Part shown: positions 23,028 to 35,238 of the stretch, one piece after another | How the letters are laid out: each line of letters opens with the position of its first letter | Position numbering within the stretch: the first letter of the stretch is position 1 | From: Stenocarpella maydis | Taxonomy: Eukaryota > Ascomycota > Sordariomycetes > Diaporthales > Diaporthaceae | Assembly: GCA_002270565.1 (NCBI GenBank) | Contig: NQMI01000010.1 | Coordinates: forward strand, 11,581 to 70,899 | DNA: 59,319 bases | Direction of reading: 5' to 3' | Program-made: the position numbers and the translations under genes | The notes under the pieces: generated by a model | The model's input: the letters and a program-made list of their open reading frames with translations, nothing else | The model's database searches: none | Told to the model about the DNA's origin: nothing

Positions 23028-24278
23028 TCATCGCGCAGTAACACCTGAGCCGCCGAAGACGCGGCCCAGCATTCCCCTCATCCTCTTGACCCTGCTTCCG
23101 CCCTCCTGCAGGTCCCTCAGCTCCTCGGCACTGATCTCGTAGGGCAGGAGCGACTTCTGCTTCACCAGGGCCTGCGGGGGTGGCCGCAGCACCGGCTGCT
23201 GCTTGGGCTGCTCCAGGACGATCTCGACGGGCGGCTCGTACAGGCTGCCCGTGTGGAGCATCCCGTCGTAGATGTAGGGTGCCTCGCCGTCCGAGGACAT
23301 GGGCGTGGTGGCCTCGCTGCCCCGCGAGGAAGACAGGGACGAGGCGTACGAGTGCGAGCTGTGAGAGCTGTGGATGTTCCGCGACCCGTAGCTGCTGCTC
23401 AGCCCGGGCAGCGAGTCCGGGCTCTCGTGCCTCATCTGCCGGGACGAAGACCTGGACCTGGACCTGGATTCGGGCGTTGCGGGGGGCGTCGAGTAGATGT
23501 TCCTGCTGGCGGACTGCGCCGCGAGCCATACCGCCGCCGCCGCCGCCGCCTCCTCCTCCCTGCGCCTCCGCTCGTCCTCGGCGGCCATGGCAGCCTGCTG
23601 GGCGGCCTTCCTGCGCTGCCTGCGCTCGTGGCGTGCAGCCATTTCGTCCCGGAGTGGTGCCAGGAATGGTTCCAGCTCGCGATACAGATCCTCCTCCGTG
23701 ATGCGCAGGTCCCAGTCCAGGAGGAACAGGAGCTGCTTCTCCATCAGGTTGACCTCGGTCCTCGAAAAGCCGAACGAGACCCCCGCACAAGGCATGACCG
23801 AGTAGTTGGCCCAGTGCTTGTTCTTGGGCGAGCTGTCGTTCAGGTACTTTGCCGCCAGGATTAGCGAAGCGAGGAAGATCCTGTGCGTGGTGCAGCGGAG
23901 GCCCTTCGCCATGGGCTGCAGGCGCGACCGGAGGCGGTTCAGGTAGACCAGGGTTGACATGAGGGTTGGGACCTGCACGTTTGACGAGACGACGAGCTGC
24001 GTGATGAACTCCTCCAGGGTGGGCAGTCCGGCGTCCTCTGCGGGCACGGCGCGTGGTGGTGGGGTCTTTGGCGGCGTGGGCGGTAACCTGGAGTTCTGCG
24101 GTGCCGGTGTTGGTAGTGGCGGCATCATGGTTGGGTCGCACTGGATAACGCTACATGCTGCACGGGCGAGGTATGAGATCATACTCCTGGACACAGGCGT
24201 GTAGATGAAGTGGTCCAGGGCGGCGGCGTTGAGCTCCTCCATGCTGAGGGCTGAACATGTTCGTATTTGTGAAGCCAT
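23028..24278 (-). CDS. PCL/Pho80-family cyclin (G1/S type, PclA/Pas1-like)
   Basis: A single exon encodes 416 residues from ATG at 24278 (MASQIRTCSA). A proline-rich linker (about 50-80) precedes the cyclin box at about 87-200, with TLVYLNRLRSRL, GLRCTTHRIFLASLILAAKYLND and the FSRTEVNLMEKQLLFLLDWDLRI segment typical of PCL1/PCL2 cyclins. Next come a basic, glutamate/alanine-rich helix (210-250, with a run of Ala), a serine-rich tail (255-345), and a C-terminus ending in a basic segment. PCL cyclins activate Pho85-type kinases and control polarised growth and G1 events; in Aspergillus nidulans PclA has been linked to the Cdc2 kinase NimX and conidiation. Larger frames on the opposite strand and in the shifted frame (to 428 codons) are composition shadows of this GC-rich gene. 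Partner kinase is not shown by the sequence. Confidence 0.9.
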   Translation of the reverse strand: MASQIRTCSALSMEELNAAALDHFIYTPVSRSMISYLARAACSVIQCDPTMMPPLPTPAPQNSRLPPTPPKTPPPRAVPAEDAGLPTLEEFITQLVVSSNVQVPTLMSTLVYLNRLRSRLQPMAKGLRCTTHRIFLASLILAAKYLNDSSPKNKHWANYSVMPCAGVSFGFSRTEVNLMEKQLLFLLDWDLRITEEDLYRELEPFLAPLRDEMAARHERRQRRKAAQQAAMAAEDERRRREEEAAAAAAVWLAAQSASRNIYSTPPATPESRSRSRSSSRQMRHESPDSLPGLSSSYGSRNIHSSHSSHSYASSLSSSRGSEATTPMSSDGEAPYIYDGMLHTGSLYEPPVEIVLEQPKQQPVLRPPPQALVKQKSLLPYEISAEELRDLQEGGSRVKRMRGMLGRVFGGSGVTAR

Positions 24279-27200
24279 TTTGGGCTGTGATCTGAGGGTG
24301 CGAGAATGTGAGGACTGAGAACGCTCGGAGAATTTCCGCGGGAAAGCCCCTTATGAACGGGACTACCGGTGGGGAGATGAGCTCCAGCAAAACGGAAAGT
24401 GTGGAAAAAGGCGTCAGCAGGCGAAGGATCCTCGGGATGCTGATATTCCCAGTACTGGATTTATGCGGGTGTTGGCGGAGTGCGGTGTGGTAGTACTGCC
24501 AGCTGACGACGACGAGTCTAGGGTCGTCAAAGTCTAGGAGTGGGCAAAGCTTCGAGTGGCGAAGTTGCCCGGACTATCTTGGTGTGTCCGATGGGACTTT
24601 GTGAAGATTATTGGAAGAGTGAGTGAGATGTGAGATGCAGTGCGTGAGCTGCTGCGCTGCGTCCTTTGGCAATGTCAGTCAGGCGTGTGTGCCTCGATGT
24701 ATGGGCTTGGCTGGCTGTGGGACCGGTATGCCTTGGGGTGACTCGACTTCTAAGCGTCGTGGATGGGGGAGTCAAGGGGGGGCCGGACAGGGAGGCTATG
24801 GATGGGGAACGAAAGAAGTTTAAAAAAAAAAAAGGGGAAGGGGGGGGTTCGAGGCACGGGAAACACAGAGGTAGGTGCAGCGGCACTCGAGGGTATATGA
24901 ATTTCTTGGGAGGATCCAAAAGGGTAAAATAGGGACAATGAATGAATAAACCTCGAACACACACAACAAGGATGGATAATAGAAGGCCGACTTACAAGTG
25001 ACTTTGTCTTGGGCCTCGGCCGGTGGGGGGGCTTGGGGTCAGGCGTAGATGGGCCTCCTGAGCTTGGGGCTTGGGCTTGGGCTTGCACGGCTTGTTCGTC
25101 AGAGGGTGACGTGCGACTCGCTGGGCCCACGAGGCTGAGTACGGGAGGGGTGGTTGATGCGAGTCCACAGGGGATTCCCTGGAAGGGGCCGGGGCAGGCG
25201 ACAGGGAAGACCAAACCCGAGCGTTGGGCGGCGCAGTGGCGGTACCTCGGTACGTATACTGGGTAACTAATGCGCTTCTGGGCACGGCGGCGGGCGCTCC
25301 CTGCAGGCAGGGTAGTCTGATAGTCTGGTATGTAGGTCTGGCGGAGGCGTGGTGTGAAGGAGCGATGGACCGTTCTGGCTTCTGGCTTCTGGGCCGTAGC
25401 ACCGATGCTGTGGTAGTGCAGGCTCTAACTTGGCGAGGGCCGGGTCGATCTCGTCGGGGCCACGGGACAGAGGGAGACAGAGACGGCGCTCTGACTGGCC
25501 GAGGCTCTCAACGGGGGCCACGAGAAAAGCAGGCCTGACTCGAAATGCAAGACGGTCTGGCCGTAGACCAAGCAGCGATTCGCTCTCAGGTGCTCAGTCT
25601 GTCTTGCGCCTTGTCTCAGTCCAGCCTGGTCAAAGTCCACTCAGAACACGCCGAGATGGTCCCTGTGCGAGCCTGACAGCAGCCGAAACTCTGCAGAGGT
25701 GGTCCTGAGACGAGCCTGCCTGGGCTGTGATGACGGTGTGTGTGCCTGTAGTCGTGTGGCCGTCTCCTGATGGTGGTCTGCCTGTGGGAGCCACGGACGA
25801 AACCCGGTGGTGGCAACGGTGATTGTCGTATCGACGAATTGGGGGAAGGGATTGATTCCTGATTCACAGGCAGTATAGTGGCTGAGACGGGTTCCGAAAG
25901 CGGGTCCCAGACGATGAGGGCAAGGAGAGCAAAATTTGTTGATGGACTTGGAAAGAAAAAAGAGAAGGTTTGATCTCGAGGACAGGATCCAAGCCCACAA
26001 ACAGCCACACTCAAGAAAAGAGGAGCAAGCCAAAAGTGTGTTGTTTAAACCCCAGGGTAGTAAACGGTCTTGGTTGTTTTGTCTTGAAGATTCTCTTGAG
26101 CTGAGTCTTGCAGGTGGGGTGAATCCGGGGTCTGCAAGAGAGCTGCCGTGGACAAGTTTAGTGTAGATAGCGTCGGCTAGTGAGCGAGTCAAGACTTCTA
26201 AATCGAGGAGCGATCGCGTGCCCCGTGCTCTATTATCCTTCAGTGCCCGCCGGGGGATAGAAGCCAAAAATCAAACGAGGCTGAAGATGATTACGGGAAG
26301 GGCTGTCGTCGGCAAAAGTCGGGTCCAGCCGAGTGTCTCTGCGTCGGAGGTGATGGGAGGAAATGGAGATGCAAACAAGAAGGGCGAAGAGAGGAGAGGG
26401 GCTTGGGCGACTCGATCGATCCCAGGTGGAAGCTGTCGATGACAGGTGAGGTCTCAAGGAGAGCTCCTCGTCGGGATCTCAGGGTCTGCCGCCAGCTTAA
26501 TAGACGATGTCGTGGGCAGGGGTGTCAGGCGAGCTGCGGCAGGATGAAGTGGTCTGTCTGCCCAAGCTGGCGCGGGTAATCTGGTAGGGGGTGGATTATC
26601 TGCAGCAGTCGAGGATCCGCAGGTCAAAAGGCGGCGTCCCGCTGGCGTCTGGAGATTGGGTGAAGCGCTGCGTTAGAGGAGACGCTGGTTCAGGGGTGCT
26701 GCAAGCCGGTGGGGGCGACGATTCGCTGCTGGCGCTTCGTGGGAGGACGCAGCTGCGAGGCCAAGCCTCTGGTCGTCTCCCAGCCTGGGTGGCGCTGTGA
26801 GAATGGTTGGCTCGAGGATGATGTGAGGGGCTCCGGCCATCCCTGCGGGGGAGGGTCGAGGCCTTTGAAGCAGGTTGATTGCGCTGAAATAAGCGGACCG
26901 ATGTCGAGAGAGATGCAGACCCGACGCTGGATCTGGAAAAGGCAAGCCAGGTTCGCCGGTGACGCTTCTCGCTTTCGTACAGGGGACCACGCACTTTGGT
27001 TGTATGCGGGATGAGGACTGCAGACGGTTGGCGCTGCGGCGTTGCAAGCATGGCAGCCCCTGTTCTGCATGCGGCTGTTCTTGTATGCATGTGTGCATCT
27101 ATCTATCTATCTTTCCACCAGAGCATGGCTGCAAAGCTAGATAGGTGCGTCACTGTGTATTTATCACACACACCTGCGCATGCTGAAGACGGGATCAAGC

Positions 27201-30200
27201 TCTGGAATCCAGGCGTGATAGACCAGGGCCTGGATCTCGAAAGGGAGTCTCTTCCGTCAGGCCTATCAGGCCAAGGGCTTAATAGTAAGGGCAGCAAGGC
27301 CATATCATATGTCTTGACAAACACAAGGGAGGACGGCCCAGTCGGGGATCGCAATCACAGGCAAGCCTCTTTGGCAGGCAGCCATCCGGCTGGAGCTTAC
27401 TACACTATAACCCCCACACAGGGCATTGGGGACACATGGCATCATGCACAGGGCACTTGACGAAGCTATCGTCAAGATCCATTCCAGTATAGAGCTGGGA
27501 TGCGTGCGGAATTCCCCGTCGTGGACAGGGAGGAGGAAACGGCACCCCTCCCTTCTCGGTGCACATGTGGTGGCCGGCAGATGTGCCCTGTGCAAACCGC
27601 CGGCTCGAGGTGGCGGACGACTAGGTTCGATGTCGAGTTCCAGACCGAGGCCCTCGGATCCGTGGCCGTGACGGGCCATCAGCCGAGAACTGCACAGATG
27701 CACAGGTGCACAGGTGTACAGGTGCACCACGGCCCTGGATGGCTGTTCCGCCTGTCCGCATTGGAGCCAAGTCTGGATGGGTTCATGGGCAGCTTCGTGC
27801 ATGACCTCTCAAATTGCGGCCGCCCTCGGTGCTGGCAATGGTTGGCGAGCAAACTGTCGACACATGAAACACGGGCAGGGGAGGCGACGACGGAGACGAC
27901 CAGGGGGTTGGCTGTCGATGGCCGAAAGCAGAAAGAGCCACGCCCACGCCAGCATGGATGCGGTTAGCCTGCCGACGGTACGTGCGGCACCACCCTCTTG
28001 CCGCGTGCGATGCATGTACCTCCGTACTGGGCCCCCGCACATTCCAGCCTTGGTGGCCCTGCAGCAGGCACGACATCTTCTCACACCTTGACGGCCCCGA
28101 ATGGACCGCCCGTTACAGCCTCCAGGCAAGCAATGCTTCATCTCAGCCCGACCGTGGCCAACCGCTCCTTCTATCACCCGAACCCGCGCGCATGCAGAAA
28201 AGAACCACACAAACAAAAAAAAAAAAAAACGAGCAAACAAACATGGCAGTGACATGTCAGCCAGCCAGCGGTAATGCAGGCCCCAATCCTGCCTGCGGCC
28301 ATCCGTCGCCATCTTGCATCCATCCATATATGCATGCGTTATTATTCCACACTACCACTTCTACCAGACAATCTCCCCCTGAAACCAAGGCAGACGGACC
28401 ACAGCACTGCATCCGGACGGTTCGCTACCAGAATGCTCTAAGCGGCCCGGCTTCCTTCTGGTCCCTGGCGGTAGGGCCGCCCCCGGGCACCAGGCGACCC
28501 ATCGAGCCAAAGACCAACAATTGGCTGGCAGCGTTACGGGATGGCTTGATGGCATGCAGGCATCGCGTCGACCCCATCAAGTAAACCTGCCCACCGGCTG
28601 TGCTGATGTAGGTGGCGACGCCGAGATCAACAGGGACCTCCCTCAGAAATCTCAAGTTTGGTGATGCCACCGCCGACATCGTGAAACGAAACGACAACCA
28701 CCCACATCGGCTCTGGTGGACCACAACGCCTGTCCTCCGGGGTCGTTTCTCGGCGATCCTGCAGCACACATCAGACCCAAGGATCCTTGACTTGAACGTC
28801 TTGGCGCCGATTGCGACGACGCTCCGACAAACCTCACGCCAGCGTTCCGTAGGGCTGGGTCATGAATCGGCCCATTGCCCATTGGCTCGAGGCGGAAATA
28901 CGCGAGAGCGAGGCTCCTGGCCATTTCTGTTGTGGAAAGCTCGGCACGGCGCTTTGAAGCTATCGTCAGGCTCGACTCCAGACGGGCCCATGCGTTGGCT
29001 GCCGCGCTGCCACGCTTCCCTGGCTCAGTCCCGGACGCCTGGGTAGGGAAGCCAAAGACCATTCGGGATTCCCACCCATCCCGGCCTGCCCAATCTTGGG
29101 TCCGTGTGCCTATTTCGGGCTCCATGAGCCAAGTGACGTTGCGCATGTCGCTGGCAAACACGATTGTCATGCTGGCGCGAATGCCCTCGAGTCTGCATGA
29201 AGCTCGACTCATCATCAATTTCCTGGAATAACTCCAAAGTGGCAGGTTCATCACAATATTGCGACGCTGTTTCATATGCCTGTCGACACCTGCCATGCCG
29301 CGGTCAGCAATGATAAGATCAGATCCACCCTGCCCCCTGAGCCGATCCCCAAAATGCGGGCGGTCGATCCTCTCGGCCAGCCCAAACTGTCCGGATTCGG
29401 CACCGCTGACCATAGCTCCGCGGCGGAACGCACGAGCACGACTGTGATCTGTTAGCGCCTCTGTGCGGCTACACCCAAGTGCGAAGCGGGTGCCAGAACA
29501 GGAAATGTGGCTTCCTTTTGGCCTTTCGTCGCGCTCGGGTCTTCTGTCCGCCCTAGCAGTGCCAGCTTGGCGGGTGCTCCGGGGTGTGTGTATGTGGCAA
29601 TGACACATGGTCCGCTCTCCAGAGGTCCAGTTCCACGGCCTTACACATACTATGTAGAAGAGTTTGGCCCGGTCCTATCTCAGTGCCGCTATTCGCACCG
29701 AGGCGATGTGCTTGGGATTTACCAGTGGCGAAAACTCGATACAATGGAGCGAGCAGGCCGCGAAACAAAAACGTGCTATGTATCTCTCCACCCAATCTGG
29801 GTCGGGGTGGGGCCTGAATCTCCCCCAAGGACCGCAGAGCCTCAAGCAGATTGGTGGTCGCTTGGCCCCGTCATGGTTCTGAATCGAGTTTCATTCACAC
29901 GTTCCATTAACGAATACGGACTGCTTGCACCCACCGTGGGCATCCACTGGGAGCCTGGCAGCCCGGAAGATGTCTGTCACGCTTTCTGGCTCAATGTCGC
30001 GCAGCTTCGAGGCTCCTCCGGTCAGTGCAGCATCCGTCTCCCCCCTACCTTTGCCTTAGTGCACGACCGATCTGGCATAGCAAGATGCAGCTGCACGTGT
30101 CCATGTGGAGCGTGCGGATCTGCAGGCCGTGGTGGCACCGTTGGAGGGCATGCCGAGATGTGCGCTGCGCCAGCCGCCATTGGCCGTGTGCCTTCTGAAA

Positions 30201-31690
30201 CATACAGGGCTTATTAGGAGGCATCGCCGGCTCCAATCATCCTGCCCCGTTTCATTCCGACTCGGGGTGCCGGCGACCGGCGGGGTGACGCCGCAGAGAC
30301 CTGTCAGAGACTCCGCCACGAGACTGGCTGCGGGGGATAAGGTCATGGTGGCCGTCTCTTGGCTACCTCAATTATATTGGAGAAAGATTTTCCCAGTACT
30401 CCTCTGAGGCCTGTCTCGCGCTGCATCACAGGCTGTGCAGTGCACACCAGCTGCAGCTGTAGTCGGTCAGCCTGAGGAACTCGCGCGCGTCCCGTGGCTG
30501 GCCTCTGAAACGAGCATCCAATTTGACTCTGACGTCCATAACCTCCATGAAAATCTTGCGGGTTAGCTGCTTGTTTGTTTTTTAGGCTGTGAGATGGGCG
30601 CCCGATGTATATTGTTCTCAACATCGGACGAAGCATCACAGTCGGTTTTCGGGTGAGCCGGAAGCACTCTATCTTACTGCCACTTGGGACAATCCCTTCA
30701 GGAGCCGACACAGCACCTTGGCAGGAGGACGACAACCGAGTTCGTACGTTGGCGGTGGCAGTTGCAGTGGCCTACATGGCAGATGGCCTCAAATGCCGAA
30801 AATCCGATACAAATTTCAGATTTCTATCAATTTGTGATTCGTCGGAGCGTCTCACCCGACGGGTTATGGTAGATGGGCACACACACACACACCCTCGGCC
30901 TTCGGCGGCGAGATGTCTCGGAGCTGTATGCACCAGCCACACTTGGCCTTCCTGGCCACGCGCCCTGGCCACGCGCCCTAGCCGAGAGTCATTTTTCATG
31001 CACTCAAAGTTGACTTCAAAGGCCTGCAGGGCGCGCGGGCTACCAAAGTAACGTCAATTATACCAGGTCGGACTTGGTCGAGGTCTGCATTGACAGTCAA
31101 GATTGCGTTGCATTTTTGGATCTTACCCACCTGCTGCATCGTCATCCCCTCGCATCGTCACGCCTCGGAATGGGTTCGCAACCCGAATCAGCCCTTGTAA
31201 GCCAGGATAGTGCGCTTTCGGATACTGACCGCCAGGTAGCGCATGTTACATGTAGCCTGCAGTCCTGCGGTGAGATGAAGCGCGTTTGGCGCCAGCTACA
31301 GGCACTCGAGACTCTGCTCGATACATCGCAGGGGCTCGGTATTGCCAGAGGCAAAAAAAAGCCTGGTGTTCCCACTGCAGGGCGGAACTTCACCGGTGAC
31401 CACACGAAGCTGTGAACCTGATGCTTGCCGAGACTTGATACTAGGCCGGCCTCGCTGCGACCATGGCTGGGGCGGCTGATCAAACCAGCAAATTTCGGCA
31501 AATGCACTATTGTGTGGTATTTCCCTTTTTGTGTCGTCGCGTCAATGTCATTTCCCACCAGGCGCTTAAGTCAACAAAACTTGGTGCTTCCCCTGGCGCT
31601 TGGGTCCAAAACAACCGCGCGCATCATCGCTAGCAACCCTGCCGAAGATCAAAGGCTGGTCGACACTGCACTGAGGGTCCACATCGACGA
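24279..31690. other. Long region without recognisable genes (part 1)
   Basis: These 7.4 kb lie upstream of the cyclin gene and have normal to high GC. They contain polypyrimidine/polypurine stretches and microsatellites, such as a TATC run near 27095-27112 and a CA run near 30878-30892. The longest frames, 318 codons on the minus strand at 28652-29608 and 236 on the plus strand at 29507-30217, show no domain, no conserved motif and overlapping rivals. A long cyclin-gene leader or non-coding transcripts are possible. Confidence 0.45.
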
Positions 31691-31691
31691 C

Positions 31692-31714
31692 AACAACAAA
31701 CATACAACAACAAT

Positions 31715-31778
<64 letters not shown>

Positions 31779-31780
31779 GC

Positions 31781-31848
<68 letters not shown>

Positions 31849-31849
31849 A
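31692..31849. repeat. Large (CAA)n microsatellite
   Basis: An almost pure CAA/AAC trinucleotide run spans about 150 bp, with one CAG interruption near 31777 and minor variants at its left end. The frames crossing it (poly-Thr on plus, poly-Leu or poly-Val on minus) are products of the repeat, not evidence for a gene. Confidence 0.95.
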
Positions 31850-34800
31850 CACACGCGATGACGGTAATGGAAGTGGCGGCCGCTGTTGTTCCGAGGGTAT
31901 CAGCCCGTCATGCACCAAGCCCACCCACTGAGCTGGATGCACACTTCGCAGTTGTTGCGTCAACAATCACCCACCAAATCCCGACACCCAGCAGCCCTGT
32001 CCAATGCAAGTCGGCATGTTCGACGCTCGCTTAGGATTCCATGCCGTACCCCAGAATAGCTGGGCCTAGGCGTCTTTTTGCATCTTATCATCATCGTCTC
32101 CATCATCCCGGGCCTACAGCTCACTCTCACCCTTTGTAGGGCACGATCTGGGGTGGCACCCAATCTCCGCCCCGGCGTTGCTTAATTGCACCCTTGCTTA
32201 TTATGCTACTTGCAGCTCGCACAGCAGGCAGCGCCACTCCATATATCGAAGCGCTCATGCACCTTCAGCTCAGCCCCCAAGGCCGCGTCTGGGTACGCGC
32301 AGGCCGGTAAGGTATTGCTAGCCGCAGCTGTGGAGGATCTTCTCTGTTTTTTTCCACTCCTTTTTAATTTCTTGCTATATTTGCTTTTTCTGCTGCCTGC
32401 TTCTCGGTGCCCTGAAAAACATGGAGTCTAAATTCCACGCAATTTTTCCCTCTCTTTTCGCTTCCCGCGGTCAAGGGGGCTCGCCTCGAGTCAGACGGTT
32501 TCCGGGGGCCTACGCGTCCACGACCGCAAACGCCCACGCATCTGACGTTCCTCTGCATGCCTGGAAGTGCCAGCACAGGCAGGCCTTTGCGGCTAAGGGG
32601 TTTGCTGGTTGGGCAGGCTTGGTGCGGGCCAGGTGGTCGAGTTCCGCGTCCGGCCGCTGACAGCTGTCGAAGATCATGTCTGAGACCTGTCGCACTGTAC
32701 GGGCACCGGAGACTGGGATCACAACACTCTCTCCCTTGGTGATGCTGGACGGGAGCCCTGTGCCCAGCTACCAGGTTAGGTATTCCCGTGGCTAGACTCT
32801 ATCGGCCCTGCGCCCGTTCGGATGACCTCTCGTGGTGAGCTGCGTCGGTTTCCGACCTCGTGAGGCAGCCGACCGTGGAGGTCGGCGGTGCCCCAGCACC
32901 GGGGCATAGCCTCGCACGACAATGTTGGAGTAGGTTCCGCTCGGCATGAAAGTGGGCTTGGTGAGCTGCCTGTCAGTGGCTCGATGGTTGGGACATATTT
33001 GCAAGCGACGGTTATAGTGCCTGTCCTTGTAGCCCGTGAGCTCGACAAGGCTCGTGAAGCACCAAGGGTCATGGGGTACAAGGTAGATATGCGGTGTTGA
33101 TCATTGATCGCTCGGCCAACGTACGTGTGGTACGTAAAGGAACATTGTACTACACAGTAAAATGGCAGAGGTTGACCGAATCTCACATTCCTATACCCGC
33201 GGGTGGTCCAGGACATTTGCCAGGTGGACAGAGCGGCCGACTAGGTGTGTACGACCTCATAACCCGGCCAACTCCTAGGCTGGGAAGTGACTGAGATAAT
33301 ATACTGCTTGTGCCATATGTTTTCTTGGCCCATGATGACCCGATTTTAGTGACCAGTGAAATCAGGTCTTGATTGCGGCGAAAGGCCCAGGTCTACAGAT
33401 ACATGCTGCCTTGTGTCAAGGGGGCCACTTCATATGATAGCCAGTGCCTTTCTCGCAATGTGAACATGTCGCTGTGTTCAATTTTGCAGCGCGATGGAGA
33501 TTGGCGTTTCTTTTCTTTCTCGGACTAAACACCCTCTTGCTCGAATCTTGACAATTTTCATGAACTATTTTCCTCGGGTATATTCCTCACAAGAACGCAA
33601 GTCGGCCAGAACTCAGACAAGATTCTAGCCGAGTTTCAAAGAACCGGCGGAATCTGAGAATACATATGTATATGATGCAGATATTACCCAATATGTTTGC
33701 AAAGACATTGACTTTTAAGTCAGCCGAAAGCCTCTTGAAGCGACGGAGAATTATGAGGACAAGCATTGCTCATCAGCCACATTTACCCTATCTAGCCCGG
33801 TTTTCACATACTCCCAGGCTGATAAGTAAAAGATAAACCATAGTTCTTGGCATCTTAAAGTTCTTTGTGGTGCGAATGCCTAAACAAAAAGTTGTCGATC
33901 ATATCGGCTTCACCTTTGCTGTGTCTGGGCAGAGAGTGAGTCTCCATGTGCTGATACGCCCCATACATACCGCCGACATTACCACTTGGAGGAGAGTCCA
34001 TAACCACGACCCGGTAATGATCAATTCGTATAAAGAAAAACTGCTTCCACAGCCTCTTGCAACATATTCTGTGTCATGGAACTCGAGATCAAGTACCTTG
34101 CTGAATTCTCCGATCACGACAGGAGCTCTAACTTTCCTCGACAGAATCTGCAGGGTAAGGGTTGACATATCCTTGAATATTTGGAGGTATAGTAAGAAGA
34201 CCTTGAGATAATACTGTAATAGAAATTGAATAAGATCTCGTAACATGTGGAAAGCCATAACACACACTGATCCAAGGAACATCATAGCATACCTCCAAGA
34301 ACGTGCACATTTCTTCTCTACTAAACTTGCTGTGCATTATATTTATTACCTGGGTCTTTGAGCGTTTACGACTGTATAAAGGGACCGCCGCAGCTGCTTC
34401 TCCTTCTTCATCTTTTTTTTTAAAAAAAAGGGGGGGGGGTATCATAATCAAATTAAGAACGAAACCAGCTATAGAATTAAATAGGAAGGACTGGTTGTGA
34501 GTGAAATGGGAACCGAATTGTCACAGGACATAGCCGCTGCACTACAGCCACGCCGGTGTTCCTAACAAGAGGTACATAATTCCAGAACGCTCGCGAGCGT
34601 CTTCTGGAGTCTAGTGCAGTCTATGTAGCTATGGCTATCGTGGGCCATCATATGGACCGGGGGGCAGTGCTGAAGGCCGGAGACTTCGGAACGTTATCAA
34701 CAATCGCCTAGTGAGAGAGTACCTGAAAGCACTGTAATGCCGGTGCACACATCTCTTCTAGCCGATCCAAACTTTTATGATTCGACAGGCACTTCCAGAT

Positions 34801-35238
34801 CTAATTTGCGCAGATCGTTACGGATCTTGGACAATATTAGTGCCTCAAAGCTGCGCAATGTACAAGAGTTGCTAGATATGTCCGTTGCCTTGATGCACAT
34901 ATGCCGTTTACCTCTGAATTCTTCGCAAGCCTGATTCCCCCTACCCCTTTGTCCACTCTACCTCTGAAATACGCACCCCGGGTGATTTAGGCCTGTCAGA
35001 TTCATGACAGACCGTGTGCGTTATGTTACCTGTGATTGATAATTGTCAATAAAACTTGGCCGGAGTCGGCACCTTATCGGTGTGTGGATCTTCGGCACTG
35101 CCGGTGAACAATGTGGGTCCCCATAGAGGATTGTATATGGTTTCGTTTTTCTCAGCCTGGATTATCTTTCGCCAGGTTTGAAAGCTTTTCATCTGTCCAT
35201 AATCGCAACTGGTCTTCGTTGTTGGTAGCCGGATCACG
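31850..35238. other. Long region without recognisable genes (part 2)
   Basis: Intergenic DNA up to the nucleoside hydrolase. A tripartite homopolymer of T, A and G tracts lies at 34412-34439. On the minus strand at about 33845-34330 several short reading segments look protein-like (for example RAPVVIGEFSK and SGNVGGMYGAYQHMETHSLP) but fall in different frames. This could be a decayed or intron-rich gene. I could not build a model or name a family. Confidence 0.35.

Noticed and set aside
22855..24141. 428-codon minus frame overlapping the cyclin gene in another frame
   Set aside because: It is rich in A, R, G and P with no motifs and lies inside the well-supported cyclin CDS; a GC-bias shadow.
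25641..26267. 208-codon minus frame upstream of the cyclin
   Set aside because: Composition resembles a pyrimidine-rich leader rather than protein; no motif.
28652..29608. 318-codon minus frame in the gene-poor stretch
   Set aside because: No motif, R/S/G-biased composition and rival frames on the other strand; not enough to call a gene.
29507..30217. 236-codon plus frame
   Set aside because: No recognisable domain and no supporting splice or promoter signals.
31425..31931. Poly-threonine frame
   Set aside because: Its length is due to the CAA microsatellite.
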